Assembly: GCA_049840515.1 (NCBI GenBank)
Contig: JASGKW010000009.1
Span: forward strand, 186,001 to 250,000
Direction of reading: 5' to 3'
Origin: Muricomes sp049840515
Lineage (GTDB): Bacteria > Bacillota > Clostridia > Lachnospirales > Lachnospiraceae
Length of the DNA stretch: 64,000 nucleotides
In this document: positions 34,245 to 42,974 of the stretch, in pieces
Position numbering within the stretch: position 1 is the stretch's first letter
Layout of the letters: every line of letters starts with the position of its first letter
Notes under the pieces: generated by a model
The model's database searches: none
What the model saw: only the letters and a program-made list of their open reading frames with translations
What the model was told of the DNA's origin: nothing
Translations under genes and position numbers: made by a program

Positions 34245-35253
34245 TTATAAGGTCTGCCTGACAAATGGTGACTCAAGCATAATGTGGCGGTAAGCTTTGT
34301 CCGGAAATGCAATGCGGTTAATCATCTGCTCCATCGCCGTTTTGCCCATTTTGTAAGCATCTCTTTCTATGTAATTGTAGGGAATCCCTAGAATATTGAG
34401 CATCTCCATTTTATCAAGAGACACATTCTGGTAATCCTTTGGAATGGATTTTCCGCCCTCATATATGGCTTCCAGAAAACCTTTCGTTGTATCATTGTTA
34501 CATGTAATGACTGCTGTCGGCTGTACTGGCAGCTACCATCATCTTCTTTGTCATCAGATATGCACTGTGTATATTGTAATCTCCCAGCATGATATACTCT
34601 CCGGGAATAGTGATTCCTGCTTCTTCCAGGGCTCTGTCAAATCCTTCCTGCCTCTGCCTGGCAAGGATTCTTTCCTGTGTTCCATTAATAATCGCAATCC
34701 TGGTATGCCCCGCATCAATCACAGACTTTGCAGCCTCATACATCGCAGCACAGTCATCAAAAAACACACCGTCTATGGGCAGCCCTATATTTCTGTCAAC
34801 AATGACTGCCGGTGCGTCCAACGCCTGAAGATGCTTGTTTAGAATTTTCCGTTCCTCTTTTCCCTCATAGGGAACGGCCGGGACATATATCAGCCCTCTG
34901 ACCTTATGGTCCTCTATAATTTCTAATGTCTGCAAATCTTTCTTCTTGCTGTCATCCGAATTAAAGCACATAACAGTAAGCTCATTTTTATCGGCCACAT
35001 ATATCATGCCGCGGAGCATTTCGCCAAAAAATATATTGTCTACCTTAGGTAAAATCACACCTATTGTGCTGGATTTGCGGCGGGACAGATTTCTCGCGGT
35101 CACGGAAGGCCGGTAATGCTTATCTTCTATCACTTTCTGAACCAACGCTCTTGTTTTATCATCAACCACATGAGGGTGATTCAAGACCCTCGATACTGTA
35201 GCCTTTGATACACCTGCGTACCGCGCAATATCTCTGATTGTAATATTTGACAT
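34245..35253 (-). pseudogene. LacI-family transcriptional regulator, frameshifted as given
   Basis: The N-terminus is a LacI helix-turn-helix and hinge (ITIRDIARYAGVSKATVSRV LNHPHVV, RKSSTIGVILP). The frame breaks near 34525, where AGTACAGCCGACAG carries one base too many. The other frame continues PTAVITCNNDTTKGFLEAIY and ends with FVRQTL at 34245. The corrected length, about 335 residues, is standard. It should repress the adjacent sugar operon at the TGTAACCGGTTTCA sites. It starts only 17 bases after the dnaB stop, so it may be read from the dnaB transcript as well. Confidence 0.85.
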
Positions 35254-35270
35254 TTTTCAGGACCTCTATT

Positions 35271-36689
35271 TCATCGGTTTAGTAAAACTCTATTCATCAT
35301 GCTGATATCTCTTTTGAAATTGAAGTAAAAAGTGCTCCGTCTAATGATCTTCCTGCCTAGCCTATTGGCAAACCGGGTGTACTGCGGCATCCATGCGAGA
35401 CGCACAGTCCCCACCGGGCCGTTTCTCTGCTTTGCTATGATTATCTCGGCGATACCTTTATCTTCTGTATCCGGTATATAATAATCTTCCCGGTATATAA
35501 ACATACAGACATCGGCATCCTGCTCAATAGCTCCTGATTCACGCAAATCGGAAAGCATAGGCCGTTTATCTGTTCTCTGCTCCACCGCACGGCTGAGCTG
35601 AGAGAGGGCAATAACCGGTACATTTAATTCTCTTGCCAAGCCTTTCAGTGAACGGGAGATTTCTGAAATCTCCTGCTGGCGGCTCTCGTTGCTCTTCCCG
35701 CCTCTTCCGCTCATCAGCTGCAGGTAGTCAATAATAATCAAATCCAGTCCCAGCTCTATCTTGTACTTCCGGCACTTTGAGCGCATCTCTGTGATAGAAA
35801 TACCGGAAGTATCATCAATAACCAGCTTAGATTTCCCGATTCTTCCCGCTCCTTCTATCAGTTTTTCCCAGTCTGTGTCCTTCAGGTTACCTGTACGCAA
35901 AAGCTGGGCATCTACGTGGGATTCCAGGGAGAAGAGCCTGTTTACAAGCTGCTCCTTGGACATTTCCAGACTGAAGACTGCGACCGACAGATTCTGCCTG
36001 AATGCCGCATGCTGGGCAATATTCAATACAAAAGCGGTCTTTCCCATAGAAGGTCTGGCCGCTACTAAAACCAAATCTGAGCGCTGAAGTCCTGACAGCT
36101 TATAGTCCAAATCAATAAAGCCTGTCGGAATTCCAGTCACACTTCCTGTTGTCCTGGATGCCCTTTCAATGACATCAAGGGCGTTAAGAACAACCTGCTT
36201 GATGGGAGTGTATTCCTGCACCTTCCCTCTGGCAGCCAGCTCAAACACCCCTTTTTCAGCCTTGTCGAGTATCACATCCACCGGTTGATTCTCCAGGTAA
36301 CAGCTGTTGGCTATCTCTTCATTTATTTTAATCATTTTCCGCAGAGTGGCTTTTTCCTGCACAATCCCCGCATAGTGCTTCACATTAGCAGAAGTGTGGG
36401 TGCCAGCAAGACAGTCCCGGGCAAATTCCAGACCGCTGATTTCCGGCGGTACATCCTTGCCTTTGAGATGGTCCTGCAGTGTAATCAAATCCACCGGCTT
36501 TGCCGCCTGAAACAACTCCACCATAGCATCAAACAAAATTCCGTAAGCAGTATTGTAAAAGTCCTTTCCGCCGACAATCTCGGATGCCGACATAATTGCA
36601 TCCTTATTCATCAGCATGGCCCCCACTACCGCCCGCTCTGCTTCTTCGCTGTGGGGAAGTATTCTTTTAATTGCCGCTTCCATTTCCAT
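35271..36689 (-). CDS. dnaB: Replicative DNA helicase DnaB
   Basis: A DnaB of 472 residues with an N-terminal primase-interacting domain (LPHSEEAERAVVGAMLMNKD) and a RecA-like core: Walker A ARPSMGKTAFVLNIA, VAVFSLEMSKEQLV, Walker B LIIIDYLQLMSG and the conserved ALSQLSRAVEQR and SDLRESGAIEQDAD. The core ends at PQYTRFAN, the usual C-terminus. The extra tail of about 30 residues (RLGRKIIRRS...) looks aberrant, because the missing-base reading AAN-TAG would stop right there. It is cotranscribed after gdpP and rplI, the classical Firmicute order. Confidence 0.96.
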   Translation of the reverse strand: MEMEAAIKRILPHSEEAERAVVGAMLMNKDAIMSASEIVGGKDFYNTAYGILFDAMVELFQAAKPVDLITLQDHLKGKDVPPEISGLEFARDCLAGTHTSANVKHYAGIVQEKATLRKMIKINEEIANSCYLENQPVDVILDKAEKGVFELAARGKVQEYTPIKQVVLNALDVIERASRTTGSVTGIPTGFIDLDYKLSGLQRSDLVLVAARPSMGKTAFVLNIAQHAAFRQNLSVAVFSLEMSKEQLVNRLFSLESHVDAQLLRTGNLKDTDWEKLIEGAGRIGKSKLVIDDTSGISITEMRSKCRKYKIELGLDLIIIDYLQLMSGRGGKSNESRQQEISEISRSLKGLARELNVPVIALSQLSRAVEQRTDKRPMLSDLRESGAIEQDADVCMFIYREDYYIPDTEDKGIAEIIIAKQRNGPVGTVRLAWMPQYTRFANRLGRKIIRRSTFYFNFKRDISMMNRVLLNR

Positions 36690-36710
36690 AAAGTAATTCC
36701 CCTATTCCTA

Positions 36711-37157
36711 TTACTCCTCTGTAACAACTACTTTCAATTCAGCCGCAACTTCCGGGTGCAGCTTGACAGACACGGGATGAGTTCCAAGCATCTTGATTGT
36801 ATCTTTCAATTGAATCTTCTTTTTATCTATATCCAGTCCCATCTGGTCTTTCACAGCAGCAGCAATCTCCTTGCTTGACACAGAGCCGAAGGTTCTTCCG
36901 CCCTCTCCCACTTTGATAGCAAGCTCCACCTTACCGGCTTCCAGTTTTTTAGCCAGTTCTTTTGCTGCATCCAGATTTTCCTGGGCAATCTTCTCTTCTT
37001 TTTTCTTCTGAAGACGCAGGTCATTCATATTTTTATTGTTGGCCTCAAGCCCCAGATTCTTCGGCAAAATGAAATTTCTCGCATATCCGTCGTTAATTTC
37101 CACTATATCTCCCTTTTTTCCAAGAGTCTTTACATCCTGTAATAAAATCACTTTCAT
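36711..37157 (-). CDS. rplI: 50S ribosomal protein L9
   Basis: A 148-residue protein with the N-terminal rRNA-binding domain signature (MKVILLQDVKTLGKKGDIVE, GYARNFILPK), the long central helix (about residues 41-75) and the C-terminal domain (GRTFGSVSSKEIA, LGTHPVSVKLHPEV). L9 binds domain V of 23S rRNA at the base of L1. Its ATG falls next to the gdpP stop, and dnaB starts 21 bases downstream, so the three genes form one unit. Full length and intact. Confidence 0.97.
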   Translation of the reverse strand: MKVILLQDVKTLGKKGDIVEINDGYARNFILPKNLGLEANNKNMNDLRLQKKKEEKIAQENLDAAKELAKKLEAGKVELAIKVGEGGRTFGSVSSKEIAAAVKDQMGLDIDKKKIQLKDTIKMLGTHPVSVKLHPEVAAELKVVVTEE

Positions 37158-37158
37158 C

Positions 37159-39204
37159 TTAAATATCTCCTTCCTCTATCATCTGGTCTATTGTTTCTTT
37201 CAAAAGCTTAATTGCTTCGTCCATATCTGTATGGTCAAACTGAGTTCCCGCGGAATTGATATGTCCTCCGCCTCCCAGCTTTTCTGTAATAATCTGAACA
37301 TTTACCTCATCAATGGAACGGGCGCTTAAATAAATTCTTCCTTCATACACAGTCAGCACAAAAGATGCCTTGATTCCACTTATATCCAACAGTTCATTGG
37401 CTGCCTGTGCCGCAAGAACTGTAGGGCTTTCAATATTTCCGGGGCACTGGGCAATCGCATATTCTTCCCTGTATACCTCGGCCATGCGCACGGCTTCCGC
37501 CTTAGCGCGGTAGGATTCCATATCATCCCGGAACATCTTCCTCACTCTGGTGATATCCGCACCGCATCTTCTCAAAAATGCAGCAGCCTCAAAGGTGCGC
37601 ACTCCTGTGCGGTTCATAAAGTTGCGGGTATCAATCATAATGCCTGCGTAAAGGCAGTCTGCCTCCACCACCGGAACTTTGATGTCATCCACAATATACT
37701 GAAGCACTTCCGCCACCATCTCACAGGTAGAAGAAGAATATGGCTCCACATAAGACAGAACGGCATTTTCAATTCCGTTGCTGCTCTGGCGGTGATGGTC
37801 AAGTACAGCAATTGTCTTAGAGCGTTTGAGCAGCTCAGGACATTCTGTGAGCTGGGGTTTGTTTGTATCCACCACAATCACCATAGTGTTATCTGTCACA
37901 TAGTCAAGAGCCTCATCTGAATTAAGGAAAATATCCTTAGGGTAAGCGGGACTTTCCGCAATCTCATCATAAAGAGGGCGCACTGAACTTGTCACCTCAT
38001 CAATGACAACGTGAGCTTTTTTATCCAGCTCCACTGCCGCACGGTAAATTCCCATACAGGCACCCAGAGAGTCAGCATCCATGATTTTGTGTCCCATGAC
38101 GATAACCTGATCTTTGGCAACAATAAATTCACGCAGAGCTTCGGCTTTTACACGGGCTTTTACACGGGTATTCTTTGCCATCTGCTCTTTCTTGCCTCCG
38201 AAATATGTAATTCCTCTGCAATCCTTGATGACAGCCTGGTCACCGCCCCGGGCGAGAGCCAAATCTATCGCTATGCGGGCATAATTGTAACTCTGAGAAT
38301 AGGTGGTTGTATTTAACCCGAGCCCGATGCTCAATGTAGCAGAGCGTGCATTTCCAATGCTCACCTGCTTTACCTCTTCCAGAAGAGAAAATTTGTCCGC
38401 TTCTATTTTGCTGTAGCTTTCCTTTTTGATGGCAATAAAATACTTGTCCTTTTCCAGCTTCTTTACGATGCCGTCTATATCGCCAATGTATTTATTAATC
38501 TTCCGGTCTATCAGTGCTACAAGAAGTGACTGGCGCACTTCCTCCACACTTTCCATAACCTCATCATAATTATCAATATAAATCAGACCTGCAATAAATC
38601 TCTGCTCTTCATTTTCTTTGATATAGGCATTCAGCTCTGTTACATCCTTCATGTACACAGCAATAAAATACTCTTTGTCTTCCGGAATCTGCAATAACTG
38701 CTCTGATCCGCTGAATCCCTCCAGAGAGACTCTGCGCAGTTCAACCTGGTAATCCCGGTCTTTGTAGGTAAGCTCCAGTTCAATATGATCTGTCCCGGTC
38801 TTCGGAAATGTCCCCTGATTCAACTCAGGAATCAGTTTGTTTAGATATTTTCCTCTTCTCTTCTCCCCTACTACCTCTGAAAAACTGTCATTCTGCCAGA
38901 TGATGCGTCCGTCTTCCAAAATAATTGCGTATGGAATCGCCAATTCCTTTAATAATGTATTCTCTACACCTTTATACTGGTTAGAAAACTGAACCAGGTC
39001 AGCCAGAATCAGTGAACGGTTATAAAAATACAATCCCCCTGCAATTACAACATAAATGATAATAAAGACAGACATTATAATTGCCGCCTTTTTATCAATC
39101 CTGTATATCCATATATTCATGGCAAACAGCAGTACCGTCATAATCATAGGCCACTGCATATACATTCTTAGCTGTCCTTTTAACTGCATATTCCTCTTAC
39201 TCAT
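37159..39204 (-). CDS. gdpP: GdpP-type cyclic-di-AMP phosphodiesterase (PAS, degenerate GGDEF, DHH-DHHA1)
   Basis: A 681-residue protein. Two transmembrane helices (about residues 15-32 and 36-56) are followed by a PAS-like domain, a modified GGDEF domain (RFIAGLIYIDNYDEVMESVE), and the DHH domain with metal ligands in GHKIMDADSLGACMG, VVDTNKP and VLDHHRQSS. A DHHA1 domain with GGGGHINSAG ends it. It hydrolyses cyclic-di-AMP to pApA at the membrane, tuning osmolyte transport and wall homeostasis. The ATG has ATGAGGAAAGTAAC upstream. Intact; first of the gdpP-rplI-dnaB operon. Confidence 0.94.
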   Translation of the reverse strand: MSKRNMQLKGQLRMYMQWPMIMTVLLFAMNIWIYRIDKKAAIIMSVFIIIYVVIAGGLYFYNRSLILADLVQFSNQYKGVENTLLKELAIPYAIILEDGRIIWQNDSFSEVVGEKRRGKYLNKLIPELNQGTFPKTGTDHIELELTYKDRDYQVELRRVSLEGFSGSEQLLQIPEDKEYFIAVYMKDVTELNAYIKENEEQRFIAGLIYIDNYDEVMESVEEVRQSLLVALIDRKINKYIGDIDGIVKKLEKDKYFIAIKKESYSKIEADKFSLLEEVKQVSIGNARSATLSIGLGLNTTTYSQSYNYARIAIDLALARGGDQAVIKDCRGITYFGGKKEQMAKNTRVKARVKAEALREFIVAKDQVIVMGHKIMDADSLGACMGIYRAAVELDKKAHVVIDEVTSSVRPLYDEIAESPAYPKDIFLNSDEALDYVTDNTMVIVVDTNKPQLTECPELLKRSKTIAVLDHHRQSSNGIENAVLSYVEPYSSSTCEMVAEVLQYIVDDIKVPVVEADCLYAGIMIDTRNFMNRTGVRTFEAAAFLRRCGADITRVRKMFRDDMESYRAKAEAVRMAEVYREEYAIAQCPGNIESPTVLAAQAANELLDISGIKASFVLTVYEGRIYLSARSIDEVNVQIITEKLGGGGHINSAGTQFDHTDMDEAIKLLKETIDQMIEEGDI

Positions 39205-39296
39205 GTTACTTTCCTCATATAAGTCACTTTCGGTTACTACAATCCTCTCGCCGCCAATATGTCCAGTATACCACTTCTTTTGTTTTTATTCCACTT

Positions 39297-40508
39297 CTAG
39301 TTTTTATTCCCCGTCTTCCCCGCACTTTCATCCTTATTCATCAGTTCACCTGATGCATTATCCACCCCAAGTCCTTTTCTCTCAAGCTGCCCGTATACAT
39401 TATTGCGGAACAAGGTGTAAAGTACAGATACAATAGGAATGAAAACCAGCATCCCCACAATCCCCATAAGGCTGGCTCCAATACTCACCGCCGCCAGCAC
39501 CCAGATAGACGGAAGCCCCACAGAATTTCCCACAACTCTTGGGTAAATCAAATTTCCTTCAATCTGCTGGAGCAAAAGAAACATAATCAAAAATATCAGG
39601 GCTTTTACCGGAGCCTCCATTAAAATGAGGAATACCCCCACAAAACAGCCTATAAATGCACCAAAAATGGGAATCAGTGCGGTGAATGCTATCAGGATAC
39701 CCACCAGCAGCGCATAGGGCAGACGCAAAACAGTCATTGTGATAACAAACATTGTTCCAAGAATCACTGCCTCCACACATTGTCCCGTCAGAAAGCTGGA
39801 AAATGTTTTATAAGTGAGAGAACATACATCCAGAACCTTTTCCACATGTTCCTTTTTCAGGTATGCGTACATAATTTTACGTACCTGGATATTCAGACGT
39901 TCCTTTTGCAACAAAATGTAGCACGCAAACACAAAAGAAATAATAAATGTAGTCATACCGCTCACAATGCTTTTTGCCACGCTGAATGTAGACCCCAGCA
40001 CACTGCCGGCACCATTTTTAAAGAACTGTATCATGCTGTTGAGCACTTTCTGCCAGTCTATACTTATATCATTTATCAGTGTCACAATTTCCTGATTATC
40101 GTCAAACAGCTTGCCCACCCATGTTTCTACCCTTGGCACAAAATTTTGTATATTTCTGCCCAGAGACATAAGCGTGCTCCCCAGCTTAGGCACGACAACA
40201 AATATAACAAGGGCGATAATTCCGACCACAAGCAGTATAGTAAGCAGCAGACTGACAGGTCTCGCCACCCTCTGAAATCCTTTTTTCCCTTTTATTTTAG
40301 AATTATGAAACAACTTGTGCTCCACAAAATGCATGGGCACATTCAATATAAAGGCGATAGCCCCGCCTAAAAGAAATGGAAATAAAATGCCAAGGACAAA
40401 CCCAAGAGCGTCCAGCAGCAGACTGTATTTCCAGAGCGCCACCATAACTACAGTTGTAAATAAAATCAAACCTCTGATTTTCCGCAAATTCTCTTTATTC
40501 AAATTCAT
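39297..40508 (-). CDS. AI-2E family transporter (YdbI/TqsA-like permease)
   Basis: About 403 residues with roughly eight hydrophobic helices and the family region LPYALLVGILIAFTALIPIF GAFIGC, and YPRVVGNSVGLPSIWVLAAV near the C-terminus. Members export small molecules or act as Na+(Li+)/H+ antiporters; a role in autoinducer export is known only for some. I start at ATG 40508 (MNLNKENLRKIRG), with GAGAGGGTTGATG upstream, rather than 40577. It lies about 90 bases before gdpP on the same strand and may feed that operon. Confidence 0.88.
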   Translation of the reverse strand: MNLNKENLRKIRGLILFTTVVMVALWKYSLLLDALGFVLGILFPFLLGGAIAFILNVPMHFVEHKLFHNSKIKGKKGFQRVARPVSLLLTILLVVGIIALVIFVVVPKLGSTLMSLGRNIQNFVPRVETWVGKLFDDNQEIVTLINDISIDWQKVLNSMIQFFKNGAGSVLGSTFSVAKSIVSGMTTFIISFVFACYILLQKERLNIQVRKIMYAYLKKEHVEKVLDVCSLTYKTFSSFLTGQCVEAVILGTMFVITMTVLRLPYALLVGILIAFTALIPIFGAFIGCFVGVFLILMEAPVKALIFLIMFLLLQQIEGNLIYPRVVGNSVGLPSIWVLAAVSIGASLMGIVGMLVFIPIVSVLYTLFRNNVYGQLERKGLGVDNASGELMNKDESAGKTGNKN

Positions 40509-40676
40509 ATCATCAACCCTCTCATTTTCCCACTGCAACCTTTTGAGATTGTAACCAATTACTCCGTATTTTAACATATAATCATGGATAGTTCCACATT
40601 TAGTTACGAATCAGCTTTCAGCTTAATATGAGTGCCTGCTGGCAGTAAATATAGGTGACAATTCAGCCATTCATAA

Positions 40677-40701
40677 ATATTACAAATATAAATCTAATTT
40701 T
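40677..40701. repeat. Left copy of the 25-bp direct repeat flanking the IS481-type element
   Basis: ATATTACAAATATAAATCTA followed by ATTTT is identical to 41773-41797 and abuts the left TGT of the element. It is either an unusually long target-site duplication or a pre-existing repeat. Confidence 0.75.
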
Positions 40702-41772
40702 TGTGGGTTTGTCAAACATATGTTACAGTGACCGTAAATAATCTTTCAGTACCTCTGTGGGAGAGTTCCATAAAAGAGGTCTCATAGGAAAGCGGTTATA
40801 ATCCTTTGTGTTATAACGTTTCAGTTGCTTGGAAAAGTCCTCCAGGGAATAGAACTGATGGGTGGCATAAAAGCGTTCATTGTCTTTTCTGTGGCTGCGT
40901 TCTACCTTCCCATTATGCCTGGGTGTAAAAGGACGGATCAGCTTGTGCCGAATACCATGCTGCTGCAACTTCATCTGAAAGAGTGTGGGTTTGTCGCAAC
41001 CACCATAGGAAGCAAAGCGTTTGGTGAACTCCTGTCCGTTATCGGTCTGGACACATTCGATGGGAAGAGGAAAGGCTTTTATTAAGTGTTCTAAGAACTG
41101 AGCCGAGGAATAAGAACTGTGCTCCTCAAAGGCTTCCACAAAGCGCCATCGGGAATACTCATCAATGGCGGTGTATTGGTAAAAGCGTTTGCCCTTGGCA
41201 GATCCGACCATGCAGACAGTGGGGACAAATTTAACATCTATCTGTATGCGCTGTCCGGGATAGTCCATGGATTCATAGGGCTTAGGGATGTACTTGGGAT
41301 TCTGAGGTTTTACGGCCATGATACCCTGTTTCTTAAGAAAACGATAGAGACCCGGGATGGAGCGGGAATAGCCTCTTTGCATGAGCTTGACCCAGAAGAT
41401 CACCAGCCCGGCATGAGGATTGCGCCTGCGCATATCGGAAATAAGCTTAATTTCCTCAGGAGTGTGCTGGTTTGGATGATGGAGGGGCCGCCTGGAAAGC
41501 TCTCTAAGAGATTCAATAGAGCCGTCATAGCGGCGTTTCCAGCGGTAAATGTACTGTCGGTTAGTTTTATACCGAATGGCAGCTTTTGAAACACCATATT
41601 TTTCAGAGTAATGGATTAAAGATAGACGATATTTCATATCTTGTGTTATACTAGCCATGCGAGAATACACTCCTTTGCGTTGGTTTTTGTTGTGGTGACT
41701 TAAATATAACACAAAAAGGTATTCTCGCTTTTATATTATTCAGTTTTGTAACACATGTATTGTAATCCTACA
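40702..41772 (-). mobile_element. IS481-type insertion sequence, complete (1,071 bp)
   Basis: Both ends begin TGT. The left end reads TGTGGGTTTGTCAAAC followed by ATATGTTACA, and the right end, inverted, reads TGTAGGATTACAATAC followed by ATGTGTTACA, giving imperfect terminal repeats of about 26 bases. A single transposase gene fills the element. The flanks carry an exact 25-bp direct repeat. It inserted just upstream of the cold-shock gene promoter (the -35 starts five bases after the right repeat). Family named from transposase architecture. Confidence 0.85.
40723..41658 (-). CDS. IS481-family DDE transposase
   Basis: A 311-residue protein with an N-terminal helix-turn-helix (YSEKYGVSKAAIRYKTNRQY IYRWKRRY) and an rve integrase core with D (QIDVKFVP), D (CVQTDNGQEF) and E (RHNGKVERSHRKD). 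It catalyses cut-and-paste movement. Start is ATG 41658, with AAGGAGTGTATTCTCGC upstream; a longer frame to 41712 lacks support. The stop lies inside the left terminal repeat. No damage is visible. Confidence 0.9.
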   Translation of the reverse strand: MASITQDMKYRLSLIHYSEKYGVSKAAIRYKTNRQYIYRWKRRYDGSIESLRELSRRPLHHPNQHTPEEIKLISDMRRRNPHAGLVIFWVKLMQRGYSRSIPGLYRFLKKQGIMAVKPQNPKYIPKPYESMDYPGQRIQIDVKFVPTVCMVGSAKGKRFYQYTAIDEYSRWRFVEAFEEHSSYSSAQFLEHLIKAFPLPIECVQTDNGQEFTKRFASYGGCDKPTLFQMKLQQHGIRHKLIRPFTPRHNGKVERSHRKDNERFYATHQFYSLEDFSKQLKRYNTKDYNRFPMRPLLWNSPTEVLKDYLRSL

Positions 41773-41797
41773 ATATTACAAATATAAATCTAATTTT
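41773..41797. repeat. Right copy of the 25-bp direct repeat flanking the IS481-type element
   Basis: Exact match to 40677-40701 at the right border of the element, five bases before the -35 box of the cold-shock promoter. Confidence 0.75.
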
Positions 41798-41801
41798 CAA
41801 A

Positions 41802-41830
41802 TTGACTTTTCGTAAAACCTGTGGTATGGT
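41802..41830 (+). promoter_or_regulatory. Promoter of the cold-shock gene, with long 5' leader
   Basis: TTGACT (41802-41807) and TATGGT (41825-41830) are 17 bases apart. The predicted start near 41837 leaves a leader of about 128 bases before the ATG. Such long leaders in cspA-type genes refold with temperature and control translation. Confidence 0.7.
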
Positions 41831-41964
41831 AAAGAAGTATTTTCGTAGGATTTAGATTTCACATATTTTTGTAAATCATTATTTTTTCTATTGATGATGC
41901 TTTGCAAAAATATGTGACTTTTTTTTTCCAAGATTTACAAATAATAATTTGGGAGGTATCTTTC

Positions 41965-42168
41965 ATGAATAAAGGTACAGTAAAATGGTTTAACGCACAA
42001 AAAGGATTCGGTTTCATCACAAACAGCGAGAACGGAGAAGATGTATTCGTACATTTCTCAGGAATCGCTATTGATGGATACAAAACACTGGACGAAGGAC
42101 AGGACGTAGTATTCGATATCACAGAAGGAAACCGTGGACCTCAGGCAGTTAATGTCGTAGGTGCATAA
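41965..42168 (+). CDS. Cold-shock protein, CspA/CspB family
   Basis: A 67-residue single cold-shock domain: KGTVKWFNAQKGFGFI (RNP1, KGFGFI), DVFVHFSGI (RNP2, VFVHF) and a C-terminal strand GPQAVNVVGA. It binds single-stranded RNA and DNA in the cytoplasm and keeps mRNAs unfolded. TTTGGGAGGTATCTTTC precedes the ATG at 41965; an upstream start at 41902 lies in the leader. A strong terminator follows. Confidence 0.97.
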   Translation: MNKGTVKWFNAQKGFGFITNSENGEDVFVHFSGIAIDGYKTLDEGQDVVFDITEGNRGPQAVNVVGA

Positions 42169-42184
42169 TCATTTCAAAAAAGTC

Positions 42185-42225
42185 AACAGCCTGTGGAGTA
42201 AACTCCACAGGCTGTTTCTTTTGTT
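42185..42225 (+). terminator. Terminator of the cold-shock gene
   Basis: AACAGCCTGTGGAG and CTCCACAGGCTGTT form a perfect 14-bp stem with a TAAA loop, followed by TCTTTTGTTC. Confidence 0.92.
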
Positions 42226-42255
42226 CTTTCTCTTTTCCTGTAGATGAAAAATTGA

Positions 42256-42350
42256 CCATATACGCACTTAAAACCAAGTGTAAGCCGATTTAGAGAAAGG
42301 ACTGATAACTGTTTTGCTGATATGTTTTCCACTAAAGGATATCAAAGCTT
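42256..42350. repeat. Noncoding remnant, diverged copy of 53262-53350
   Basis: ATATACGCAC...AAACCAA-TGT...CCGATTT...CTGATA-CTGTTTTGCTGATA and TTTTCCACTAAAGGA occur in both places with scattered differences. The copy at 53262 is inside the spacer repeat R4, so this marks decayed spacer at the far end of the Rhs array. The stretch 42226-42426 holds nothing else I can name. Confidence 0.55.
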
Positions 42351-42426
42351 TAGTTGAAGAACATCCTGCTCTGACTGTTTCAAATTTTCAGGAAACTGTG
42401 AGTGAGGATTTGTAAATTCCTTCAAC

Positions 42427-42472
42427 TCAAAACGATAGTTAAGGGCCTTCCCCTTCCCTAACTATCGTTTTC
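42427..42472 (-). terminator. Terminator at the distal end of the Rhs array
   Basis: AAAACGATAGTTAAGGG pairs with CCCTAACTATCGTTTT (one bulged A). On the minus strand TTTT follows. It lies downstream of the last immunity gene and probably ends transcription of the array. Confidence 0.75.
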
Positions 42473-42521
42473 CCTTTCATTTTATATGTAGCCAAAATAT
42501 ACTTTTAATCCGTTTTAGTAT

Positions 42522-42947
42522 CTAATAGGCATATATGTCAAGGCCTATTTCGACTTCCAATTTCCCAAAATAAGATACAATATTGGAGGAAAGAACAACT
42601 TCCGGTAAATTTATTGCTTCTCCATGAACTGCGATACTTAAACTTTTTTTCAACTCATTTTTCTCACAAAACGCAAAAATCTTTTGTTCTTTTCCTTTTA
42701 ATTGTTCTACAATTTTATTGATAGGTATATCAATCTGTTTACATACCTCCATCTCTTGGCTTATACTCCACTCGCATCGAGGACGTAACTCTTCCGGGAG
42801 ATTTAAATTATTTCGTATTGCTTTTGGCCAATCGTCAAGCCCTCTAGTTCCTGTTGGCAAGATATCTATTGCTTTATTTAGTTGTTTAAAATCAATATTT
42901 TTCCCACTAATCACAAAGCTTACATTAATGCAAGGTAGATTATTCAT
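42522..42947 (-). CDS. DUF4279-like protein, candidate immunity protein
   Basis: A 141-residue soluble protein (INVSFVISGKNIDFKQLNKA IDILPTGT...W) with the strand-helix-strand and Pro-Thr pattern of DUF4279 proteins, which are frequent next to polymorphic toxins. It lies 28 bases after the stop of an orphan Rhs C-terminus on the same strand, the standard place for its cognate antidote. ATG 42947 chosen; a TTG two codons earlier is possible. The toxin-binding role is inferred from position. Confidence 0.7.
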   Translation of the reverse strand: MNNLPCINVSFVISGKNIDFKQLNKAIDILPTGTRGLDDWPKAIRNNLNLPEELRPRCEWSISQEMEVCKQIDIPINKIVEQLKGKEQKIFAFCEKNELKKSLSIAVHGEAINLPEVVLSSNIVSYFGKLEVEIGLDIYAY

Positions 42948-42974
42948 ATACAATTATTCCTCTCTTTCCTTATT

